Shown here piece after piece: positions 5,995 through 10,803 of a stretch of DNA of 10,803 nucleotides. The notes under the pieces were generated by a model. That model saw nothing but the letters and a program-made list of their open reading frames with translations. It did no database searches and had not been told where the DNA came from. The DNA is from Methanobacterium sp. PtaU1.Bin242 (GTDB lineage Archaea; Methanobacteriota; Methanobacteria; Methanobacteriales; Methanobacteriaceae), in NCBI GenBank assembly GCA_002067565.1, contig MVQZ01000295.1, forward strand, positions 1-10,803, given 5' to 3'. Both the position numbers and the translations under genes were made by a program. How positions within the stretch are numbered: position 1 is the stretch's first letter; every line of letters starts with the position of its first letter.

Positions 5995-6222
5995 ATGGTG
6001 ATTTTGTTGATTTGTCCTGAATGCGGATTTAAAAACAGGAAATATGCGGGATTTTGTGAAGAATGTGGCTATGATTTAAGATATCTTCCTCAAAACCAGC
6101 CAACAACAACCCGGTCTTTCACCTGGAATTTAATTATAATATTAATTCTTCTGACCATAGTTCTGGTTTTATTAATTGTAGTGTCCAGATTATTCTTATC
6201 AAATCTCACATTCACCTCCTGA
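5995..6222 (+). CDS. 75-aa zinc-ribbon single-pass membrane protein
   Basis: A zinc ribbon (C7-x2-C10, C21-x2-C24) is followed by a Gln/Thr-rich linker and one strong transmembrane helix (about 45-67), then a short outer tail. The start is not settled. ATG 5995 has no SD. GGTGAT at 5997-6002 followed by TTG 6007 would give a protein beginning 'MICPECGF', which is how such proteins usually start. TTG is used elsewhere in this window. The short divergent spacer upstream contains a 10-bp direct repeat AATAGTTATA (5964-5973 and 5979-5988) that overlaps likely TATA sequences. Function is unknown. A tail-anchored adaptor role would be speculation. Confidence 0.65.
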   Translation: MVILLICPECGFKNRKYAGFCEECGYDLRYLPQNQPTTTRSFTWNLIIILILLTIVLVLLIVVSRLFLSNLTFTS

Positions 6223-6249
6223 AGTTAGTGAATAATAACATTTAAGTAG

Positions 6250-6299
6250 TAGGATGAACTATTATTTTAATAATCCTAAAGGGATGTCGAATTTTCCCT
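6250..6299 (+). promoter_or_regulatory. Two adjacent stem-loops ahead of the MBL-fold gene
   Basis: Stem-loop A pairs TAGGAT (6250-6255) with ATCCTA (6273-6278) and TATTA (6260-6264) with TAATA (6268-6272), with a GAAC bulge. Stem-loop B pairs AGGGA (6280-6284) with TCCCT (6295-6299). No T-run follows. They could be a 3' end of the 75-aa gene's message or a 5' leader structure of the MBL-fold gene. Confidence 0.35.
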
Positions 6300-6331
6300 G
6301 ACGGTTTAATTATCTTTAAGGAGGTTGAAAT

Positions 6332-7300
6332 ATGTTGAGAATGCATTTTTTAAATGTGGGACATGGGGACTGTTGCATAATAGAATTTCCAGAGCACATC
6401 ACCATGGTTGATATAAATCGATCCCAAAAAATGGATGATAAATCAGTGAAAGAGGTAATTTCAGCAATAAAAATCAAACATCCGGATAGATCGCTTCGAG
6501 ATTTTGATGAAAATGTAGATGATCCAGATATGGCTTTAAAAGAGGCAGGTTATGACCTAAAACCTCAGGATCCCATCCAGTACCTTGAAGAGAATAATAT
6601 AAACTCGTTTTTCCGATTCATTTCCACCCATCCTCATATGGATCATCTGAAAGATTTCGGTAAATTGACCGAGTCTGCGGATATTTCCAATGTATGGATT
6701 GTTAAAAACTCATTTGGCCCGGATAAGCAGTTACAGAAACAGTCCCGGATAAGTGATTGGGATACCTATGTAAAATTAAGAAATAGTGATAGCACTGCAA
6801 TAAAGGAAACAGGGACCCCTGAAACTGATGTTTTAAGGGCTGAGGAAAATTCTCTGGACGATTTTTATAAAACAGATGGTATTAAAATACTCTCACCAAA
6901 CCCGGAACTGCTTAAAACTGCAGAAGACGATGACAACCCTAATGTTATGAGTTATGTGCTTTTAATAGAATATGGACCTCATAAAATTGTACTGGGAGGG
7001 GATGCTGAAAAAGAAAACTGGAAATACATCCTGGATCAGTATAAAGACCTGATTAAAGATGTAACTGTCTTGAAAGCTGCTCATCATGGCAGAACTTCTG
7101 GTTTCTATGAGGAAGCGGTCAGGCATATGAATCCGGAATACACCATTGTCTCTGTGGGTAACACCCTGAAACCCAAAGTAGATGCCTCCCAGAAATACAA
7201 GGAAATCACCAGAAACTTTCTTACCACCCGTTGGAAAGGTAACATAGTACTGGAATGCCATGAAAATGGAGAAATTAACTGCATAACACAATATAACTAA
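6332..7300 (+). CDS. ComEC/Rec2-like metallo-beta-lactamase (MBL)-fold hydrolase, stand-alone
   Basis: This 322-aa soluble protein opens with the ComEC-type strand 'MHFLNVGHGDCCIIEFP'. It carries the metal site HxHxDH at 100-105 (THPHMDHLKDF), the 'LGGDAE' motif (Asp 224) and 'KAAHHGR' (His 251-252). 'NVMSYVLLIEYG' near 204-215 corresponds to the 'N(S)..L' strand of the family. These residues predict a two-metal phosphodiesterase/nuclease-like hydrolase. Full ComEC proteins are membrane channels for DNA uptake, whereas this one has no transmembrane part. Unusual points are 'MVDIN' where 'DAG' is usual, and an insert of about 60 residues (30-90) before the metal motif. The start has an excellent SD (AAGGAGG). 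No partner gene adjoins it, and substrate and role are unknown. Confidence 0.85.
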   Translation: MLRMHFLNVGHGDCCIIEFPEHITMVDINRSQKMDDKSVKEVISAIKIKHPDRSLRDFDENVDDPDMALKEAGYDLKPQDPIQYLEENNINSFFRFISTHPHMDHLKDFGKLTESADISNVWIVKNSFGPDKQLQKQSRISDWDTYVKLRNSDSTAIKETGTPETDVLRAEENSLDDFYKTDGIKILSPNPELLKTAEDDDNPNVMSYVLLIEYGPHKIVLGGDAEKENWKYILDQYKDLIKDVTVLKAAHHGRTSGFYEEAVRHMNPEYTIVSVGNTLKPKVDASQKYKEITRNFLTTRWKGNIVLECHENGEINCITQYN

Positions 7301-7347
7301 TATCAAAAAAAATTCTAAGTCAAAAAAAGAAGGATCTTATAGAGATT

Positions 7348-7530
7348 TTATAAATATCTCATCCGGACCACATTAAAGCCCACTACAGCCACCACAAACC
7401 CAAGACGAAGATAAGGATTGACAGGGGCAAAAATAGCTATTAAAAGTATTAAAATCCCCCCAATTGTATGGGTGAGTCAATTTTTCCAGTCAGAGAGATA
7501 TTTTTTTATTCCCACCAGTATTCGTTTCAT
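7348..7530 (-). pseudogene. 60-codon small membrane protein interrupted by an in-frame TGA
   Basis: ATG 7530-7528, preceded by GGAG at normal spacing, starts a frame that reads MKRILVGIKKYLSDWKN, then TGA (7479-7477). It continues LTHTIGGILILLIAIFAPVN...FNVVRMRYL to TAA 7350-7348. Both halves fit one small protein: a basic amphipathic N-terminus and two hydrophobic stretches (about codons 22-36 and 43-54). I associate this pattern with short Methanobacterium proteins having an uninterrupted 'DWKN(L)LTH'-like region. A single-base change such as TTA or TGG to TGA explains the break. Selenocysteine use is unlikely in this order and no insertion element is evident. A TATA-like box lies upstream (7548-7555 read on the minus strand). 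A plus-strand frame across it is a shadow. Confidence 0.6.
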
Positions 7531-8050
7531 CTCAAAACTCCATAAATTTATATCAAATTTAGATATATACATTTTTGATATATCAATCTGTGATATATAT
7601 TTTGTGGTTTTACATGCTCAAAATAGAAAGTATCTATAATTAATTTTCAACCAAGTTAAAAACAGTCTATTTTAAACCTCTAAATTTTACATTTATTGGT
7701 CAAAAAAAATAATACATATTTCTTAAACATCAGCTTAAACAGGTCAGAAAAATTTCTGCAGATAATTTATATCCAGGGGTCATAAAACAAATTTTTTTAT
7801 TATAATGCAGATCTTCAACTGAATTATAATAATATTAAGGGATTTAATTAATCCAAACTACTTTAAATGGAGGATTTAAACATTGCGATTAATTTAAGAT
7901 TATAATTATAAATTTGAGGCAAAAGGTTTATGTGATTTAGATCATTTCTAAATATACAAAAAAAAGATTTACCATGTTTGATATAAATAACTAAATGTTT
8001 GATATAGATTAACTATACAAAAAATCTAGTTCATGTTGAATTTATAGCTA
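7531..8050. other. AT-rich intergenic spacer, 520 bp, with several short inverted repeats
   Basis: No gene of convincing quality is visible. Notable sequences are the palindrome TGATATATCA (7576-7585), CAGAAA/TTTCTG (7745-7758), a 10-bp inverted repeat TTATTATAAT (7797-7806) with ATTATAATAA (7823-7832), GGATT/AATCC (7840-7854), and GGAGG flanked by TTTAAAT and ATTTAAA (7862-7880) without a following ORF. The right end carries the duplicated TATA-like block of the PepSY-like gene. Confidence 0.4.
7974..8006 (+). promoter_or_regulatory. Tandem TATA-like repeat upstream of the PepSY-like gene
   Basis: ATGTTTGATATA occurs at 7974-7985 and 7995-8006, a 21-base period (two helical turns). Each copy contains a GATATA core that could act as a TATA box. 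A looser larger duplication, TATACAAAAAA at 7954 and 8014, surrounds them. Either tandem promoters or paired operator sites would fit. Confidence 0.4.
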
Positions 8051-8066
8051 AAAGGGGGTGAAATAT

Positions 8067-8426
8067 TTGGACAGAAAATTATTAGCGCCTCTTATTATTG
8101 TAGTTATTGTAGTTGCAGGGGTTGGTTTATGGTTTAATATGTCCACTCCAGTTAACAACACCACCAACAACACATCTAATAAAACAGTTATTATTATCAA
8201 TGAAAACAGTTCAAACCAGTCCCAGAACAACACCACCACCATAATAACTGCAGAAAGAGCTAAACAATTAGCCCAGCAGTATATTGGAATGGGCGTCTAT
8301 CTGGGAAACACCACATTAACCACTTATAAAAATGTTAAAGTCTGGAATGTCACCGTATATACCACTCAGGGACTCTACACAGATTCTATTTATATAGATG
8401 CAAGCAGCGGTACTCGAGTACAGTGA
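8067..8426 (+). CDS. Exported/anchored PepSY-like protein with an Asn/Thr-rich linker
   Basis: The protein has an N-terminal signal anchor (about residues 4-22, RKLLAPLIIVVIVVAGVGLW). A long Asn/Ser/Thr/Gln-rich linker follows with many N-x-S/T sequons (NTT, NTS, NKT, NSS, NQS), suited to archaeal N-glycosylation. The C-terminal domain of about 60 residues starts 'AERAKQLAQQYIG' and ends 'DSIYIDASSGTRVQ'. That helix-strand pattern ending in 'ID..SG' is typical of PepSY domains, which are often extracellular and can regulate peptidases. I chose TTG 8067 because GGGGGTG (8054-8060) lies six bases before it. The in-frame GTG 8058 is part of that SD and would add three residues. The gene is convergent with the 225-aa gene, and its tandem TATA-like boxes suggest independent transcription. 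Confidence 0.7.
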   Translation: MDRKLLAPLIIVVIVVAGVGLWFNMSTPVNNTTNNTSNKTVIIINENSSNQSQNNTTTIITAERAKQLAQQYIGMGVYLGNTTLTTYKNVKVWNVTVYTTQGLYTDSIYIDASSGTRVQ

Positions 8427-8489
8427 TATTATATTTTAATAGGATAAATTCCTAATAACTCTAAATTCTTAAAGTAGGTATTTTCCAAT

Positions 8490-9167
8490 TTATTTTTCTT
8501 TAACTGTTTTTAATTCAATTAATGCCAATTTATAGGCGTCTTCTGTTATTTTTTCATCATCCAGCAATGATTTAAGTTCAAATACAATATTTTTTACGGT
8601 AATACGATCTCCTTTATTGCGCAGACTGGCATATCCCATCAATATAATAGGGTCTTCCTCAGCCAAGTCATAGATGGTCAAGGGCACCTTCTTCCGGGAC
8701 TCTGTCTTGTATTCAGCACCTATGATTTCAAGATTAACAGTTTTTGCATCCGTATTAACAGGAGCAACCGTTTTTATGGTTACACTACGGATATACTGGT
8801 TTAATGTTTTTCGAAACTGGTTAAAGTTAACTGAATAATTATCCTGCCAGTTTATGGGGGTATCATTCACCACATGGGTTATACTGTCGATGAAATTGTA
8901 GAATAAACCTCCCTTCTCACCGTAAATATTATTAGTCTCTGGATGATATGGTGTGGTAAATTCACAGACCCATTTAAGGCGATTTTCATGATCGGTGATA
9001 ATAACATAAAATTCCGCCACTTCTCTTTTACCCATGGGTATGGTTTTAAATTCCCCAACAACAATTTCACCAGTTATTTCTTCTCCCTGAATTAATTCAC
9101 TTAGAAATTTGGTGTTATAATCCTCAGTTTCTTCCTTAGCTACTATTCCAAAATCTAACATTTCCAA
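8490..9167 (-). CDS. Conserved-looking 225-aa protein of unknown function with a SHOCT-like tail
   Basis: This soluble protein has no signal or membrane helix. Its N-terminal half contains beta-strand-like stretches ('ITGEIVVGEFKTIPM', 'VAEFYVIITDHENRLKWVCEF'), and a second beta-rich part follows at about 125-195. The last 30 residues (LKSLLDDEKITEDAYKLALIEL) resemble a SHOCT two-helix motif (LL..G.ITE.(E)(Y/F)...). An OB-like or single-strand-binding-like fold is a guess. No catalytic motif was recognised. The start is either TTG 9167 (GGGAG four bases upstream) or ATG 9161 (ten bases), and the difference is two residues. A TATA-like sequence at 9189-9202 sits close upstream. It is divergent from the CPBP protease gene across a 326-bp spacer. 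Confidence 0.7.
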   Translation of the reverse strand: MEMLDFGIVAKEETEDYNTKFLSELIQGEEITGEIVVGEFKTIPMGKREVAEFYVIITDHENRLKWVCEFTTPYHPETNNIYGEKGGLFYNFIDSITHVVNDTPINWQDNYSVNFNQFRKTLNQYIRSVTIKTVAPVNTDAKTVNLEIIGAEYKTESRKKVPLTIYDLAEEDPIILMGYASLRNKGDRITVKNIVFELKSLLDDEKITEDAYKLALIELKTVKEK

Positions 9168-9493
9168 AAGACTCCCAGTTCTTTTTATTAAAATATAAAT
9201 TTATCTTAAATTAAGATTTTTGATCGTATAAAAAAAACTACTTATCGATGATTAATTTTTTAAAAAAAAATATGATTGATGATTTAATATAAAACCAAGC
9301 TATTGTATTAATATGGACTGAGTGGCAGCAAAGGCTAATTTAATGTTACTGGTCACTATTTGCAGCTTACGTTAAAATTTCCAGTTTATGCTTATACAGT
9401 ATTATAGCATCTTTTAAGGCTCAAGTTAAGAGATTATATTTATTAAAAAAATCTAAAATCTGATTTAGGATCCATAAATGGTATTATCAGAAA
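9168..9493. other. Divergent intergenic spacer with a less AT-rich core
   Basis: No ORF of use is present on either strand. The left part contains the TATA-like box of the minus-strand gene. Bases 9312-9420 are clearly less AT-rich than the surroundings and hold a bulged hairpin TGC(T)TATA / TATAGCA (9389-9409). A TATA-like TTATATTTA at 9434-9442 suits the CPBP gene. The core might encode a small RNA, but no family is recognised. Confidence 0.35.
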
Positions 9494-9508
9494 TTGGGAT
9501 ATTTTAAG

Positions 9509-10483
9509 ATGTATTGTCCTGAATGTGGATGTGAAAATCCAGATGAAGCTATTTTCTGCCAAAATTGCGGTAATAAATTAGTTGAACCCCTTGAAAAATC
9601 TTATATTCAATCAGATTTTTTAGATATGGCCCTTAAAGGAAAGAATAATCTGTGGCGTTATATTCTGGGAATTATAATAATATTTACAGTTTTTTATGGC
9701 TACGCACTGGTTATTCCAGAAGAAGTGTTAACTTGGGGGCCGGTGGTTAACTACATCATCCAGGACTCTGTATATATTTTTTATATCCTGGCCATTGTAT
9801 TTGTCATCAGATTTTTACATAAAAGAAGCTTTATTTCATTGATAACATCCGGAAAATCAATTTATTGGAGACCTATCCTGCTGGGGTTTGCTTTATATTT
9901 TGGTTTAATGTTAGTTCTCTCATTTTTGCCCAGTTATCTAACTGATCCCGGATCCATATCTATAAATCCTGATTTGGGGATGTTTTTAATTTTTATACCA
10001 TTTCTACTGATTTTGGTGCCACTGCAAACCACTTCAGAGGAGCTTTTTTTCAGGGGATATCTACTACAAGGCACGGGATTTTTAACCCGGAATTTCCTTA
10101 TTCTGGCGGTTTTAAATGGAATACTGTTTATGATCCTCCATTTGGGAAACCCCGAGATGGCAACATCTCCCTTAGCTGCTGTTGACTGGTTATTGTTTGG
10201 TTTCATCATGGCCTATATTACCATGAAAAGCGGGGCTTTGGAGCTAGCCTTAGGGGGACATGCTGCTAATAACCTGTTTTTTGCATTGATGGCCAACTAT
10301 GAAAATTCGGCCCAAAGCACCCCTTCCTTATTCTTTACAGCCGATTCTAGTGCAACCATGGCAAATGAACCCATTTCCATCCTTATATCTCTGTTAAATA
10401 TCATATTGATACCTTTATTGTACTATATTCTGTTATTTATAGTACAAAAAATTAGGGGGTATTGCCAAATAGATAGAGGCTAA
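9509..10483 (+). CDS. Zinc-ribbon-fused CPBP (CAAX-type) intramembrane protease
   Basis: This 324-aa protein has an N-terminal zinc ribbon (C3/C6/C17/C20) followed by a multi-pass membrane domain of about seven or eight helices. The CPBP/ABI protease signature is present: E177-E178-x3-R182 (SEELFFRG), His 211 in 'FMILHLGNP' and His 251/Asn 255 in 'GGHAANN'. These are the catalytic or metal-binding positions of the Rce1-like glutamate intramembrane protease family (Pfam PF02517). Substrates of archaeal members are mostly unknown. The start is taken as ATG 9509 with a weak GGGAT upstream. The in-frame TTG 9494 has no SD and would add five residues. The gene has its own TATA-like box, and its ribbon resembles the other ribbons of this window. 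Confidence 0.85.
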   Translation: MYCPECGCENPDEAIFCQNCGNKLVEPLEKSYIQSDFLDMALKGKNNLWRYILGIIIIFTVFYGYALVIPEEVLTWGPVVNYIIQDSVYIFYILAIVFVIRFLHKRSFISLITSGKSIYWRPILLGFALYFGLMLVLSFLPSYLTDPGSISINPDLGMFLIFIPFLLILVPLQTTSEELFFRGYLLQGTGFLTRNFLILAVLNGILFMILHLGNPEMATSPLAAVDWLLFGFIMAYITMKSGALELALGGHAANNLFFALMANYENSAQSTPSLFFTADSSATMANEPISILISLLNIILIPLLYYILLFIVQKIRGYCQIDRG

Positions 10484-10519
10484 TTCAACATTAATTTAAA
10501 AATTTGATATAATATTAGG

Positions 10520-10531
10520 CAATATATATTG
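10520..10531. repeat. Perfect 12-bp palindrome CAATATATATTG
   Basis: It lies 37 bases after the CPBP protease stop in AT-rich DNA. It could be an operator for the downstream gene or simply AT-rich sequence. Confidence 0.3.
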
Positions 10532-10578
10532 TTTAAATTAAAAATAAAATTTGGATTATCAAGAAATAATCATTTAGG

Positions 10579-10587
10579 TTATAAAAA
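10579..10587 (+). promoter_or_regulatory. TATA-like box for the last gene
   Basis: TTATAAAAA, preceded by AGG, lies about 60 bases before ATG 10648. The position and sequence suit an archaeal promoter with a short leader. Confidence 0.4.
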
Positions 10588-10647
10588 ACAAAATAAAATC
10601 AGTCCAAGAATAAAAAAAATTATGCAGAATGAATTAGAGATAGAAAG

Positions 10648-10803
10648 ATGGAAGATTTCGGGGAGAATATTAAATTTGTAAGAGAAAATGATGAGGTTTT
10701 ATTAAAACTTCATAATCAAATATCAGCTACATATTTTGGTATTTGGTTAACCTCTCGTAACATTGATTTTAGGTTTATTTCAATTCATAATGAGGATGAT
10801 GTG
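10648..10803 (+). CDS. Start of an unrecognised gene, cut by the window end
   Basis: ATG 10648 opens a frame that stays open to the last base (52 codons), beginning MEDFGENIKFVRENDEVLLK and continuing with aromatic, beta-rich sequence (...TYFGIWLTSRNIDFRFISIH). A weak purine-rich SD (TTAGAGATAGAAAG) and a TATA-like box precede it, and an in-frame TGA at 10630-10632 limits extension upstream. The visible part is soluble, and no motif or family is recognised. Confidence 0.55.
   Translation, partial: MEDFGENIKFVRENDEVLLKLHNQISATYFGIWLTSRNIDFRFISIHNEDDV

Noticed and set aside
7477..7479. In-frame TGA read as selenocysteine
   Set aside because: No selenocysteine system is expected in Methanobacteriales, and a hydrophobic or polar residue fits this site better.
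7418..7639. Plus-strand 73-codon frame
   Set aside because: No SD. It runs antisense to the TGA-interrupted membrane gene and then into AT-rich spacer.

Overview
The window looks like a chromosomal segment of a methanogenic archaeon of the order Methanobacteriales, most likely Methanobacterium or a close relative. This rests on very AT-rich spacers with TATA-like boxes and poly-T tracts, on Shine-Dalgarno (SD)-led genes including several that start with TTG, and on many short zinc-ribbon/membrane proteins of a kind I associate with that order. The genus is an inference. No database was consulted.

Layout. Bases 1-515 hold the 3' part of a membrane-anchored protein with an OB-like domain. Bases 516-733 hold a non-coding segment that folds into hairpins plus a possible pseudoknot, resembling the 3' end of an IS200/IS605 TnpB locus. 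Bases 734-1423 hold three minus-strand genes: a 43-aa zinc ribbon, a 40-aa single-pass protein and a 120-aa four-pass protein. At 1530-1656 there is a frameshifted SHOCT-like remnant. The AT-rich spacer to 2122 contains a 28-bp site shaped like a tyrosine-recombinase core (dif/lox type). Two small plus-strand membrane proteins follow (2123-2374 and 2535-2849).

The minus-strand block 2905-5845 holds a four-zinc-ribbon protein, then a cobalamin-binding radical SAM enzyme. That enzyme is translationally coupled to a six-pass, Cys/His-containing DUF2085-like membrane protein. Plus-strand genes follow: a 75-aa zinc-ribbon membrane protein and a ComEC-like metallo-beta-lactamase (MBL) fold hydrolase. 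Next come a small membrane-protein gene broken by an in-frame TGA (7348-7530), about 500 bp of AT-rich spacer, and an Asn/Thr-rich PepSY-like exported protein. The right end has a minus-strand 225-aa protein of unknown function, a zinc-ribbon-fused CPBP intramembrane protease and the start of an unrecognised gene that runs off the window.

How it fits together. Five ORFs in the window carry zinc ribbons, four of them linked or adjacent to membrane segments, which makes this an accessory 'zinc-ribbon plus membrane' neighbourhood rather than a metabolic operon. The strongest functional unit is the radical SAM/DUF2085-like pair, which may modify a membrane-associated substrate. The two broken small genes and the transposon-like RNA suggest a region with ongoing gain and decay. 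No tRNA, rRNA, CRISPR array or intact transposase was seen.
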